DNA of 64,000 bases from Thiocapsa roseilacustris. Lineage in GTDB: Bacteria > Pseudomonadota > Gammaproteobacteria > Chromatiales > Chromatiaceae. The translations under genes were made by a program, and so were the position numbers. The notes under the pieces were generated by a model. That model searched no databases. It worked only from the letters and a program-made list of their open reading frames with translations, and was not told the DNA's origin. The stretch is taken from contig NZ_JBBWVE010000016.1 of assembly GCF_041903755.1 (NCBI RefSeq), positions 83,886 through 147,885 of the forward strand. The letters run 5' to 3'. This document shows, one piece after another, positions 51,145-60,358 of the stretch; within the stretch, counting starts at the first letter, position 1, and each line of letters starts with the position of its first letter.

Positions 51145-51576
51145 TCAGCGACCGCTCGGGCCCCATTGCCAGATGCTCTCCCCGCGCGGTAAGGAGACCT
51201 CGCCCAGCGCGTCGAAGCGTCCCGTCAGCCCTTCGGTGTCGATGCTCCCTTTGAATCCGATCTCCCCTTCGATGGGGTGGACAGCCGCGAAGGAAATGCC
51301 GTCGCCCTGAATCGCCAGGTCGACGAGCTGAGGTCGAGTCGGCAGGCCATCGGAGAACTGAACCAAGGCGACGTAAGCGACCTCGTCATCCTGGATATGA
51401 GGCAGGATGAAGACCTCGATGCCGACCAGCTCCCCTTGCTCCACCGACGGCTCCATGTTGGAGTAGATGCCTTTGAGCTTCGGCGCGTCGGCGGCCGCGC
51501 AGCTGCCGGCAGAGCCCAAGAGTGCGATGGCCATGCCCATGAGGGTCAGGTAAGGGTGTCGAAGGTGCATCGGCAT
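51145..51576 (-). CDS. Secreted protein of unknown function
   Basis: A 143-residue protein. A signal peptide (LTLMGMAIALLGSAGSC with cleavage near AAA-DAPK, or a possible lipobox at GSC) is followed by a beta-rich domain with KLKGIYSNMEPSVEQGELVG. The start at 51576 is supported by GAGAGGA upstream. It may act with the next gene at 50731, but I can offer no function. Confidence 0.65.
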   Translation of the reverse strand: MPMHLRHPYLTLMGMAIALLGSAGSCAAADAPKLKGIYSNMEPSVEQGELVGIEVFILPHIQDDEVAYVALVQFSDGLPTRPQLVDLAIQGDGISFAAVHPIEGEIGFKGSIDTEGLTGRFDALGEVSLPRGESIWQWGPSGR

Positions 51577-51697
51577 TGTCCTCTCCACTGGGCCGTCGGC
51601 GACCGCGATTAGAACGGGTCCGGGCCGGAAGTGTCGCCGACTCGGCGGGTGCCGGCAAGAGTATCAGGATCTTTCCATCAGGACCTTTCCAACGTCC

Positions 51698-53656
51698 ATG
51701 TTCACCCGTCCATCGTCTGTCCGCGCCGAGTCGGCCGTGTTAAGAGGCCGAGCATCGACGGCGCTGTTTTTCGTCCTGTGCGTCCTGTTCGGTCAGCCCT
51801 GCGCTTATGATCGTCCAGCGTTTGCGGCTGCCGAGCGTGCGCTCGAGGCCGATGACCTTGAGACCTTCGACCGGCTCTCCGCAGGTCTCGCCGATCATCC
51901 GTTGTATCCTTACCTACGCTTCGCCGTCGTGACGCGGGACCTCGCGGCGACGTCGGATGAGGAGATCGAGCGGTTTTTGAGCGATTTTCCGCAGACCCAG
52001 CTCGCCACCCGTCTGCGCCTGGCCTATCTGGCACGTCTCGCGGCGGCCGAGCGTTGGTCGGATTATGCACGGATCTACCGGCCGGACAGCGCGCCCGAGC
52101 GGCGCTGTCTCTACCTTCGCGCACTCCTCGAGACCGGGCGTCGTGACGAGGCGCTGGCCCGGGTCGAGTCCCTGTGGTTATCGGCCGGGTCGCAGCCGGC
52201 CGCCTGCGATCCCGTCTTCGCAGCCTGGCGCGATGCCGGGGGCCTTACCACCGAGCGCATCCTGCAGCGCATCCGTTTGGCGATGGAGGCCGGCGAGCGC
52301 GGTGTCGCCGGCTATCTGGGCGGGCTCCTCCCGGACTCGGAGAAGCACCGCTATGCAGCCTGGCGTGCGGTCGACGCGGATCCGGCGCTGGTCCTGGATC
52401 CGGCTTCCGTCGAGGACGACCATCCGCAGCGCGCTGCGATCCTGGCCCATGGCCTGGTCGGTCTGGCCCGTCGATCTCCCGTGATGGCCGCCGACGCGTT
52501 GATATCTCTCCAAGACCTTCTGAGCGCCGATGGGGCGGCCTCCGATCGCGCCCATGCGGCGATCGGACAGGCCTTGATCCGCGACGGGGATCCGCGCGGG
52601 CTTACGGTTTGGGACGGCCTGCGCGCGACCGAGACGACGACGACCGAGCAAGAGGCTCGCCTGCGCGCGGCCGTCGCCCTGCGTGCCTGGGAGCGGGTCG
52701 CGGACTGGGTGGCTCGGATGCCAGAGGGCACCGTCAAGCGTGACCGCTGGCTCTATTGGCAAGGGCGTGCCGAGGCGGAGCTTGGCCGCGACGAGGCAGC
52801 GCGCGCCACCCTGGCGCGGGCCGCCGAGGGGCGTAGTCTTTGGGCCTTCCTGGCGGCGGACCGGCTGGGGCTGCCCTATCGGCTCGATCATGCCGGGACA
52901 CCCGCGGAGCCGCAACGCATCCGCGCCATGGTGGCCAGCCCCACCTTCGCACGCATGCGTGAGCTCAGCCGACTCGGCCGCGAGACCGATATGCGCCGCG
53001 AGTGGCGCGAGCTGATGGAGTCTCTGGACGGCCCGGATCTGATGGCGGCCGCCTATGTGGCCGATGTCATGCGCTGGCACGATCAGGCGGTGCAGGCCTT
53101 AGCGCGATCAGGCTACTGGGACGACATGGCGTTGCGCTTCCCAGTGCAGCATCGCGCCTTGGTCGATGAGCAGGCTTGGCAGCGGGGTGTGGAGCCGGAT
53201 TGGGTACTTGCCGTGATCCGACAGGAGAGTGTTTTTGCGCGGACGCTGGCCTCTCACGCCGGTGCGATCGGTTTGATGCAACTCCTGCCGGGAACGGCCC
53301 GGGAGGTCGCGCAGACGCTCGACCTGGATCCGCCGTCGCGTTGGGATCTGCTCGACCCCTCGATCAACATCACGCTGGGCAGTGCATACCTCACCCGCAT
53401 GCGCGATCGTTTCGGTCACGTCGCCTTAGCCACGGCGGCCTATAATGCCGGTCCAGCGCGCGTGTCGCGCTGGCTGCCGGACGACTGCCTCGAGGCCGAT
53501 CTTTGGATCCTGTCGATCCCCTTCCTCGAGACGCGTCGTTACGTCGAGCGTGTTCTCGCCTATCGGGTGATCTACGGCGATCGTCTGGGCCTTCCGCCGA
53601 CACGCCTGTCCGATTGGCTTCCTCCCGTGCCCGGCGCGGACTTCTTCAGGCGGTGA
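51698..53656 (+). CDS. slt: Soluble lytic murein transglycosylase
   Basis: A 652-residue periplasmic enzyme that cleaves peptidoglycan to anhydromuropeptides. After a signal region it has a long superhelical U-domain (about 40-440) and a C-terminal lysozyme-like SLT domain. The catalytic Glu lies in VLAVIRQESVFARTLAS near residue 509, followed by GAIGLMQLLPGTA and LATAAYNAGPARVSRW. Length is close to E. coli Slt70. The secreted-protein gene at 53668 follows after 11 bases. Confidence 0.93.
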   Translation: MFTRPSSVRAESAVLRGRASTALFFVLCVLFGQPCAYDRPAFAAAERALEADDLETFDRLSAGLADHPLYPYLRFAVVTRDLAATSDEEIERFLSDFPQTQLATRLRLAYLARLAAAERWSDYARIYRPDSAPERRCLYLRALLETGRRDEALARVESLWLSAGSQPAACDPVFAAWRDAGGLTTERILQRIRLAMEAGERGVAGYLGGLLPDSEKHRYAAWRAVDADPALVLDPASVEDDHPQRAAILAHGLVGLARRSPVMAADALISLQDLLSADGAASDRAHAAIGQALIRDGDPRGLTVWDGLRATETTTTEQEARLRAAVALRAWERVADWVARMPEGTVKRDRWLYWQGRAEAELGRDEAARATLARAAEGRSLWAFLAADRLGLPYRLDHAGTPAEPQRIRAMVASPTFARMRELSRLGRETDMRREWRELMESLDGPDLMAAAYVADVMRWHDQAVQALARSGYWDDMALRFPVQHRALVDEQAWQRGVEPDWVLAVIRQESVFARTLASHAGAIGLMQLLPGTAREVAQTLDLDPPSRWDLLDPSINITLGSAYLTRMRDRFGHVALATAAYNAGPARVSRWLPDDCLEADLWILSIPFLETRRYVERVLAYRVIYGDRLGLPPTRLSDWLPPVPGADFFRR

Positions 53657-53667
53657 ACGAAACACTG

Positions 53668-54294
53668 ATGTCGAACGTCGTCCGTCCTTACCTTACCATC
53701 ATCGCGATCTGCCTCTCGGTCTCGGTCGTGCCCCCGGTCGTTGCCGATACCCGCTCGGCCATGGCCGACGCCATGGTGCGCATGATGGAGGCGATGGGTC
53801 TCTTCGGCGCCGCCGGCGGCGCTATGTCCGGCGGGTCGCCGGCCGTCCCGAACCCTATGGGCATGCCCGGCTGGCCGTCCGGGTTCGGGTCCATGCCGGG
53901 CATTCCGGGCGCGGGAACGATGCCCTTCCCCGGTGGCTCGCAGATGGATCCGACGAGCCAGATGGGTCAGATGGGCCAAATGATGGAGCGCTTCGATCCG
54001 GGTAGCGCCATGACCGGTGCGATGCCTTGGACAGCGGGTCCGTTGGAGGGCATCTGGGAGGGCAGCGACGATGGACTCCTGATCGTGCAGGGCGGACGCT
54101 ATCGCATCTACGCGCCATTCAGCGGCTACATCGACGGGGACATTCGCATCGCGGGAGACCGTGTCGAGCTGACCAATCGGCGCGAGAGCTTCAGCCAGGA
54201 GTTCGAATATGCCCTCGACCAAGGCCGCCTGGTGCTGCGCGACCGCCAGGGCCAGATCTATCTCTACCGCCGCCTCGTCCTCGAGGGCGGCTGA
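53668..54294 (+). CDS. Secreted Met/Gly/Pro-rich protein
   Basis: A 208-residue protein: a signal peptide (IIAICLSVSVVPPVVA-DTRS), a low-complexity region rich in Met, Gly and Pro (GMPGWPSGFGSMPGIPGAG; SQMGQMGQMM) and a C-terminal beta-rich domain (EGIWEGSDDGLLIVQGGRY). Met-rich segments can bind copper or resist oxidation, but no function is known. It is probably translated with slt. Its TGA stop lies in repeat E14a. Confidence 0.7.
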   Translation: MSNVVRPYLTIIAICLSVSVVPPVVADTRSAMADAMVRMMEAMGLFGAAGGAMSGGSPAVPNPMGMPGWPSGFGSMPGIPGAGTMPFPGGSQMDPTSQMGQMGQMMERFDPGSAMTGAMPWTAGPLEGIWEGSDDGLLIVQGGRYRIYAPFSGYIDGDIRIAGDRVELTNRRESFSQEFEYALDQGRLVLRDRQGQIYLYRRLVLEGG

Positions 54295-54374
54295 ACCGCG
54301 TCCGGCGCAATCCGCCGTGTCGTCGTGATTCGCGACGTCGAAGATCCCAGAAGCCTCGGCAAGATGCGGCTCAG
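54291..54374. repeat. TAAACCGCG-family inverted repeat, copy E14a (TGA type, degenerate)
   Basis: An 84 bp element, ends CTGAACCGCGTCCGG and GATGCGGCTCAG. It carries the TGA stop of the preceding gene. REP copy R2b begins 16 bases further on. Confidence 0.7.
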
Positions 54375-54389
54375 AATAGAGGAGTGAGT

Positions 54390-54494
54390 GCGTAGGTTGT
54401 GCCGAGCCGTGCGAGGCACAACCAACCGTCGGCGCAAGTTGTGCTTCCTATCGTCAGCACAACCTACGGGTATGGAAGTTTGCGGAAATCGCCT
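54390..54494. repeat. GTAG-headed REP pair, family R2, copy 2
   Basis: A 105 bp unit nearly identical to 29416-29520, differing in only about two bases near the 3' end. It is placed exactly between E14a and E14b, where other pairs have the AT spacer. Confidence 0.85.
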
Positions 54495-54584
54495 TAAACC
54501 GCGTCGACTCCGACATTCCCGGATCGTTCCGAGGTTAACCCAGTCTCCGAGCCTTGCATATCGGACACCCGGACGCGGTTTAAG
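54493..54584. repeat. TAAACCGCG-family inverted repeat, copy E14b
   Basis: A 92 bp element with ends CTTAAACCGCGTCGACTC and GGACGCGGTTTAAG. On the minus strand it supplies the TAA stop of the TSUP permease (54580-54582). Confidence 0.87.
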
Positions 54585-55365
54585 AGGCCAAGCGCAGGGC
54601 GATCAAGAGCAGAAATACCCCGAACAGCCGCTTCAAGAGTGCAACCGGCAGCCGATGCGCCAAAGACGCACCCAAGGGTGCAGTGGGCATGCTGGCGAGC
54701 AGGATGGCCCCGACGGCAGGCCAGTAGACGAAACCCGTGCTTGCCTCGGGTAATCCTTCGCGGCCCCAGCCGACCACCATGAAGCCGACGGCGCCGGCGA
54801 GTGCGATCGGCAGACCGCAGGCGGCCGAGGTGCCCACGGCCGTGCGCATGTCGATCCCTCGGTTGCCGAGAAACGGCACCGTCAGGGTGCCGCCGCCGAT
54901 CCCGACCAGCGCGGAGAGCGTCCCGATGCCTCCGCCGGCGGCCCACATCCCCCCGGAGCCGGGCAGGGTGCGCGCGCGATGGATCTTCTGGGTAACCAGC
55001 ATGCGGATGCCGACGTAGGTCAGAAAGACGGCAAAGAGACGGGTCAGCCAGAGCTCGGGGATGATCCCCGCCAAGGCGGCGCCGAGCCAGGCCCCGAGGA
55101 CGATGCCGGGTGCCAGTCGGGCGACTAGATCCCAGCGCACCGCACCGCGCCTCTGGTGCGCATAGGTCGAGGCGGAACCCGTCCCGACGATGGCGGCAAG
55201 AGAGCTTCCGACGGCGAGGTGCGGGATCCACTCCGACCCCATGCCGATCTGCGTGAACAGTAGGATCAGCGACGGCACGACGATCACGCCGCCGCCGACC
55301 CCGAAAAGACCGGCAAGCATCCCGGACGCGGCGCCGATAAGAAGATAGGCCAAGAGCTCAAACAC
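54580..55365 (-). CDS. TSUP/TauE-SafE family membrane permease
   Basis: A 261-residue protein with about seven or eight membrane segments and the two family glycine motifs, GLFGVGGGVIVVPSLILL near residue 20 and ALVGIGGGTLTVPFLG near 155. TSUP permeases export sulfite, sulfoacetate or take up sulfur compounds; the substrate here is not shown, though a sulfur role would fit a purple sulfur bacterium. Its stop lies in repeat E14b, and a repeat pair (partial plus E15) lies upstream. Confidence 0.9.
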   Translation of the reverse strand: MFELLAYLLIGAASGMLAGLFGVGGGVIVVPSLILLFTQIGMGSEWIPHLAVGSSLAAIVGTGSASTYAHQRRGAVRWDLVARLAPGIVLGAWLGAALAGIIPELWLTRLFAVFLTYVGIRMLVTQKIHRARTLPGSGGMWAAGGGIGTLSALVGIGGGTLTVPFLGNRGIDMRTAVGTSAACGLPIALAGAVGFMVVGWGREGLPEASTGFVYWPAVGAILLASMPTAPLGASLAHRLPVALLKRLFGVFLLLIALRLAS

Positions 55366-55435
55366 TGGATGCGGTCCCGAACGATCGAAGGCCCGGATGG
55401 CCGAAGGGCGGCCGCCTCATTCCGACCTTTGCGCA

Positions 55436-55447
55436 GACGCGGCTTAG
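55436..55447. repeat. Partial right end of a TAAACCGCG-family element
   Basis: GACGCGGCTTAG is the only clear part; its left side is lost. Followed by a 20 nt AT-rich spacer (55448-55467) before E15. Confidence 0.5.
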
Positions 55448-55467
55448 ACTCTACTATTTTTGATCTC

Positions 55468-55554
55468 TTAAACCGCGCCGACTCCAACGGTCGTCAAGTC
55501 TGCCGGGGCCGATCCCATCCAAAAACAGCACATACCGCACCGGGCGCGGTTTAA
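55468..55554. repeat. TAAACCGCG-family inverted repeat, copy E15
   Basis: An 87 bp element, ends TTAAACCGCGCCGACTCC and CCGGGCGCGGTTTAA. It is nearly identical inside to E11 (GTCAAGTCTGCCGGGGCCGA). No gene lies in 55366-55700. Confidence 0.88.
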
Positions 55555-55704
55555 TGGTTGAATACCGAATTGTATGTCGCGCACGACCTGTGCCAGTCTC
55601 GTCCCGTCGAGTTTCCCGAGCGTCCTCGGCCATCGGGCTTGTTTTGGGCGCGGCGGAGTCAATCCATAATCCTGAAGAACGATAAATGGCACTGTTTCAG
55701 TTTC

Positions 55705-55789
55705 CTAAACCGCGTTTCGCCAAGGCCGCAGGTCGCGGCGAGGCCGGCCGCTCCTCGGGGCGACAACGAAGAGACCGGGACGCGTATAG
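55705..55789. repeat. Degenerate TAAACCGCG-family element, copy E16
   Basis: Left end CTAAACCGCG at 55705 and a worn right end CCGGGACGCGTATAG at 55775-55789 give the usual 85 bp length. It lies 46 bp before the epimerase gene. Confidence 0.45.
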
Positions 55790-55835
55790 CCCGATCACGG
55801 GCGCCGAGCCGCCCCAGACGAGTCAAGACGACATC

Positions 55836-56738
55836 ATGAGACATCCGCGCATTTGTGTCATTGGGGGAACCGGCTTCGTCGGTCGGCATTTGTTGAATCG
55901 CCTGTCCGGCGCCGGGTATCAGACCCGTGTGCCGACGCGACATCCTCACCGCCATCGACACCTTCGGCTCGTTCCGGGCTGCGAGCTGGTGCAGCTCGAG
56001 CGCTGGGACGAGAGCGGTCTGCGTGACCTGATGGCTGGTTGCCATGGCGTGGTGAATCTGGTCGGCATCCTCAACGAGGCGGGTGGGCGCACCTTCGAGC
56101 AGACCCACGTCGGGATGGTCGAGTCGACGACACGCGCGGCGCTAGCCGCCGGTGTCGGCGCGTATCTGCACATGAGTGCGCTGAATGCGGACCCGGCCGG
56201 TCCGAGCGCGTATTTACGCAGCAAGGGTAAGGGCGAGGCGGCGGCGCTGGCGGCGGCCGAGCAGGGACTGGCGGTGACGGTGTTTCGCCCGTCAGTCATC
56301 TTCGGGCCGGGCGACGGCATCTTCAATCGCTTCGCATCCCTGCTGCGTCTGCTGCCGGGACCCTTCCCGCTGGCCTGTGCCGATGCGCGATTCGCGCCCG
56401 TCTATGTCGGCGATGTCGCCACCGCCATGCTTCGCTCACTCCAGGATCCGGCGAGCCGAGGACAGATCTTCGAGCTGTGCGGTCCGCGCACCTTCGCGCT
56501 ACGCGATATCCTGACCTACACGGGCAGCCGCATCGGGCGCAAGGTTCGAGTGATCGCTCTGAGCGATCGTCTCGCGCGACTTCAGGCGCGCATCTTCGAG
56601 AAGCTGCCGGGTAAGCCCTTCAGTACGGACAACTATCTGTCCCTTCAGATCGACAGCCTCTGTCGCGAGGACGGACTTGGTCGACTCGGCATCTCGGCGA
56701 CCGATGTGGACGCCGTGGTGCCCGGCTATCTGGGTTAG
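55836..56738 (+). CDS. NAD(P)-binding epimerase of the complex I NDUFA9 type
   Basis: A 300-residue Rossmann-fold short-chain protein. ICVIGGTGFVGRHLLNRLSG is the nucleotide-binding loop, with a long SDR-type body and the active-site-like region NAGP replaced by NADPAGPSAYLRSKGKGEAA (YxxxK-like). Proteins of this group in bacteria are often annotated as NADH-quinone oxidoreductase assembly or sugar epimerases; activity is unproven. The ATG at 55836 is preferred; the ORF reaching 55686 would read through repeat E16. Confidence 0.85.
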   Translation: MRHPRICVIGGTGFVGRHLLNRLSGAGYQTRVPTRHPHRHRHLRLVPGCELVQLERWDESGLRDLMAGCHGVVNLVGILNEAGGRTFEQTHVGMVESTTRAALAAGVGAYLHMSALNADPAGPSAYLRSKGKGEAAALAAAEQGLAVTVFRPSVIFGPGDGIFNRFASLLRLLPGPFPLACADARFAPVYVGDVATAMLRSLQDPASRGQIFELCGPRTFALRDILTYTGSRIGRKVRVIALSDRLARLQARIFEKLPGKPFSTDNYLSLQIDSLCREDGLGRLGISATDVDAVVPGYLG

Positions 56739-56797
56739 CCGCCCGAGCATGGCGCCGGATCAGCAGAAGGAGCCGGGCCGCCCGAGCCCTCGATCGC

Positions 56798-57574
56798 ATG
56801 CTCTACCTCGATAAGCTGCTCAGCCAACTGGCCTATCCGCTCGGGCTCTCCATCGTCTTGGCGGTGATGGCGTTCGTGCTCATCCTTGCGGGTTGGCGTC
56901 GATCCGGACTTTTGTCCTTGTCGATCGGGATCCTTTGGCTCGGTTTCTGGTCGATACCCATCGTCTCGGACGGTTTGAGGCTGTCTCTGGAGGGTCGGTT
57001 CGCGCCTGAGCCGGTCGGCGCCTTGCCGGCGGCGGAGGCCGTCGTCGTCCTCGGCGGCGGCATCCGCGGAGGCCCGCCCGATTGGCCGGATCCCGATCTC
57101 GGGCGGGCTTCGGACCGGGTTTGGCATGCGGCGCGGATCCATCATGCGGGGAAGGCGGCGCGCGTCATCGTCTCGGGCGGCTCCATGCCTTGGGCAGGCG
57201 AGCGCCGCAGCGAGGCCGAGGCGATGTTGCGTTTCCTCGCCGATCTGGGTGTGCCGAACGATGCGATCCTGCTGGAGGGACGCAGCCGCAATACCCGCGA
57301 GAACGCGCTCTATACCGCCGAGATCCTGAGCTCGGAGGGCATCGATCGCGTCCTGCTGGTGACCTCGGCCCTGCACATGCCGCGTGCCTTGGCGACATTT
57401 CGCGCGGCTGGGATCGATGCGGTGCCGGCGCCGACCGATTTCGAGGTGATGCCCGAGCCGCCACATCTTATCCGTTGGCTCCCGGACGCCGAAGCCTTAT
57501 CGGACAGCACGCGTGCCCTGAAGGAGTATGTCGGATGGCGGGTCTACCGGTGGCGCGGCTGGGCCGAGGACTGA
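56798..57574 (+). CDS. YdcF/ElyC family DUF218 membrane protein
   Basis: A 258-residue protein with two N-terminal membrane helices (residues about 15-65) and a DUF218 domain: AVVVLGGGIRGG, VIVSGGSMPWAG, SRNTRENALYTAEIL and VLLVTSALHMPRALATF. ElyC acts in undecaprenyl-phosphate-linked envelope metabolism in E. coli, but not all YdcF proteins do. It follows the epimerase gene after about 60 bases on the same strand. Confidence 0.87.
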   Translation: MLYLDKLLSQLAYPLGLSIVLAVMAFVLILAGWRRSGLLSLSIGILWLGFWSIPIVSDGLRLSLEGRFAPEPVGALPAAEAVVVLGGGIRGGPPDWPDPDLGRASDRVWHAARIHHAGKAARVIVSGGSMPWAGERRSEAEAMLRFLADLGVPNDAILLEGRSRNTRENALYTAEILSSEGIDRVLLVTSALHMPRALATFRAAGIDAVPAPTDFEVMPEPPHLIRWLPDAEALSDSTRALKEYVGWRVYRWRGWAED

Positions 57575-57701
57575 GCTCGCCGATTGTCGGGCGTCGGCGA
57601 TCCAACGATCCGACCCCGGTGCAGCCGGCGCGAGCGAAACCAGGGCAGGTGAGATCGCCCCGGCGATTTCGATTCACCAGGTCAATTCAATGGAGGCAAC
57701 G

Positions 57702-59174
57702 ATGAAACGGCATGTTTTGATTGCGATGATTCTGGCGGCCGCGCTGCTCGCTGCCCCCGCGCAGGCGTTGGATGGCGGTGTCGAAAGCCTGCGCGAGACC
57801 GGCAAGGCGTTCGCCTCGGTCGGGCGGGCGGTGTCCCCGTCCGTGGTCTTTATTCGCGTCGAGGGCCAGCGCGCGACGACCGCACAAGCACCCCTTTCCA
57901 CACCCTTCGACGATGCGATTCCCTTCGGCGACGAGTTTTTCAAACGCTTTTTCGGCGAGGGCTTTCCGGGAATCCCGCGTGGCCAAGCGCCCCAAGTACC
58001 GCGCAGCGAGCCGCGCACGATGGGGCAAGGGTCGGGTTTCGTGTTCGCCGCACAGACGGGTCTGCTCGCCGACAAGACTTACATCATGACCAACAATCAT
58101 GTTGTCGAGGGCGCCGAGCGGATCCGCGTCACCTTTCAGGACGGGCGTGAATTCAATGCCGAGGTGACCGGCCGCGACCCTCAGTCCGATGTGGCCGTCA
58201 TCGAAATCAAGACCGGCGGCCTACCCGCACTCGCCATGGGTGATTCGGCGAAGCTCGAGGTCGGCGAGTGGGTGGTCGCGATCGGCAATCCCTTCGGACT
58301 GAGCCACACCCTGACGGTCGGCGTGGTCAGCGCCACCGGTCGCACCAGCCTGGGCATCAACGACTATGAGGACTTCATCCAGACGGACGCAGCCATCAAC
58401 CCGGGGAACTCCGGGGGGCCGCTCGTGAATCTGGATGGCGCCGTGGTCGGCATGAACACCGCCATCTTCAGCCGCAGCGGCGGCTACATGGGCGTGGGTT
58501 TCGCCATCCCGATCAATCTCGCCAACGCCATTGCCAATCAGCTGATCGAGCAAGGCGAGGTGACGCGTGGTTTCCTCGGCATCGTGATCCAGCCGCTGAC
58601 CGCGGATCTGGCGGAATCCTTCGGGATGCAGCAGGGCGAGGGGATTTTGATTGCCCAGGTCACTGAAGACAGTCCCGCCGGGAAGGCCGGCCTGCGCCAA
58701 GGTGACGTCATTGTTGCCTATCGCGGGGAGCCCGTAACCGATGTCGGCAACTTCCGGAACCGGGTCGCACTGACCCCTCCGGGGAGCACTCAAGAGCTCA
58801 CCATCGTGCGCGAGCGTCAGCGCCAAACCCTCGGCGTTACCATCGGGACGCTGAACACCGATGCGCTCGCATCCTCGTCCCCGACGCAGACCAGCGCGGA
58901 GCTGGGGCTCACCCTCCAGACCCTCACGCCGCAGCTTGCCGAGCAGTTCGGCGGTCAACCCGGCGAGGGTGTTCTGGTCACGGAGGTGAAACCCGGATCC
59001 ATCGCCGCAGCGGCCGGCATCGAGCCGGGCACGCTGATCCTGCAGGTCAACCGCGAGTGGGTGAAAAGCGTCGCGGACTTTCAGCAAGCTGTGAAGGCAG
59101 GGCGCGAAACCGGACGAGTGCTGCTGCTGGTCCGCAAGGACGAGATGCAGCGCTTCGTGGTGTTGAGCTGGTAG
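57702..59174 (+). CDS. degP: DegP/DegQ-type periplasmic serine protease (MucD-like)
   Basis: A 490-residue trypsin-like protease and chaperone. Signal peptide (AAALLAAPAQA-LDGG), protease domain with the triad His133 (MTNNHVVEG), Asp163 (QSDVAVIEI) and Ser237 (NPGNSGGPL), then two PDZ domains at about 275-375 and 390-485. The ATG at 57702 has GGAGGCAAC upstream. It takes part in periplasmic protein quality control. It sits alone with repeats and a DUF2189 gene after it. Confidence 0.94.
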   Translation: MKRHVLIAMILAAALLAAPAQALDGGVESLRETGKAFASVGRAVSPSVVFIRVEGQRATTAQAPLSTPFDDAIPFGDEFFKRFFGEGFPGIPRGQAPQVPRSEPRTMGQGSGFVFAAQTGLLADKTYIMTNNHVVEGAERIRVTFQDGREFNAEVTGRDPQSDVAVIEIKTGGLPALAMGDSAKLEVGEWVVAIGNPFGLSHTLTVGVVSATGRTSLGINDYEDFIQTDAAINPGNSGGPLVNLDGAVVGMNTAIFSRSGGYMGVGFAIPINLANAIANQLIEQGEVTRGFLGIVIQPLTADLAESFGMQQGEGILIAQVTEDSPAGKAGLRQGDVIVAYRGEPVTDVGNFRNRVALTPPGSTQELTIVRERQRQTLGVTIGTLNTDALASSSPTQTSAELGLTLQTLTPQLAEQFGGQPGEGVLVTEVKPGSIAAAAGIEPGTLILQVNREWVKSVADFQQAVKAGRETGRVLLLVRKDEMQRFVVLSW

Positions 59175-59549
59175 CCGCATCCGGCGGGGATGGATTCCCG
59201 CCGGTCATTCCGGTCGCTGGTGCGGGGCACCTCACGTCCTAGGCGGGCGACTGTTCTCACCGACGTTGCGTGACGCCGCGATCGGACCCCGTGATCGGCC
59301 CAGGCCATCGATTCGAGTCATCGACAGGACTTGCGAACCATTCAATTCGCGACTAGTCTGTTTCTGAAGACCAAGCGCGAAAGTTGGTTTTGAAGTCCGC
59401 GCCGACCGGGGTTCCGTGAGGCAGTGCATCGGATCTCGTCCAGACCAGCGATCCCCTCGACAGCATCGTTTCGCGATGCCGCGAGGATACTCGTCGCGGT
59501 TCCGGCAACCCCTGTCGGTCGTTCACGATAACCGTCGGGAGGAAGCATT
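59175..59549. other. Intergenic interval between degP and the DUF2189 gene
   Basis: 375 bp without a supported gene. The stretch ACCAAGCGCGAAAG near 59370 is also found near 29540, beside REP copy R2a, but is too short to name. A possible ribosome site GGGAGGAAGC precedes the ATG at 59550. Confidence 0.5.
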
Positions 59550-60320
59550 ATGAGTCTCGTAACCCACCTGAGTGGACATGGCGGCCATGCGTTGCCCGTC
59601 GTGCCCGTTTCTTTGGCAAGACCCTTCATCTGGCTGAGCAGGGGTTGGGAGGATCTGCGTCAAACCCCGCGTGCCAGCCTCGCCTACGGATTGCTTGTCT
59701 CCCTGTTGGGGGCGGTGATCCTCGGGTTCTGGCGGCATCCGTATTTCCTCGCCGCCGCCGTCACCGGTTTCCTGCTGGTTGGTCCGCTGTTTACGGCCGG
59801 CTTGTGCGAGTTGTCGCGTCGTCGAGCCGCCGGGGAGTCTGCCGATTTCGACAGTTCGCTCTCGGTTCTTGCAGGTCATCGCAAGGCATTGCTTAGGTTC
59901 TCGGTCGAGCTGTTGGCGATCGGTGCGATCTGGTTTGCCGGCTCCGTTCTGATGCTGCATCTGGCCTTGGGAAGCGCGGGTCCGGGCGTCGAGGCAACCA
60001 TGTGGGGTGGTGTGCTCGAGCAGTTGACCGCGGCTCAGATGATCTCCTACGCGGTTGTCGGCGGCCTTCTCGCGTGCGTCGTTTTCGCGCGATCGGTCGT
60101 CGCGGTCCCGCTCATCATCGACCGTCATGTCGATTCTCCGACGGCGGTGCGCACCAGTATCCGTGTCACGCTTGCCGATCTGCCGGCGATGATCCTGTGG
60201 GCCGCGCTGATTGTGATCCTGGTCGGCGTGGGCTTCGCGACCTTTCTCATCGGCATGGTGGCGGTCTTCCCGCTGCTCGGGCATGCGACCTGGCATGCCT
60301 ACCGCGACTTGGTGAAGTAA
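59550..60320 (+). CDS. DUF2189-family multi-pass membrane protein
   Basis: A 256-residue protein with about six hydrophobic segments (for example SLLGAVILGFWRHPYFLAAA, ISYAVVGGLLACVVFA and IVILVGVGFATFLIGMVAVF) and the family ends PFIWLSRGWEDLRQTP and GHATWHAYRDLVK. The function of DUF2189 is unknown; in many proteobacteria it lies near cytochrome or envelope genes. A strong hairpin follows at 60359. Confidence 0.85.
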   Translation: MSLVTHLSGHGGHALPVVPVSLARPFIWLSRGWEDLRQTPRASLAYGLLVSLLGAVILGFWRHPYFLAAAVTGFLLVGPLFTAGLCELSRRRAAGESADFDSSLSVLAGHRKALLRFSVELLAIGAIWFAGSVLMLHLALGSAGPGVEATMWGGVLEQLTAAQMISYAVVGGLLACVVFARSVVAVPLIIDRHVDSPTAVRTSIRVTLADLPAMILWAALIVILVGVGFATFLIGMVAVFPLLGHATWHAYRDLVK

Positions 60321-60358
60321 GGAACATGTCGGAAACAAGTTGAGCACCAAATCCAATC

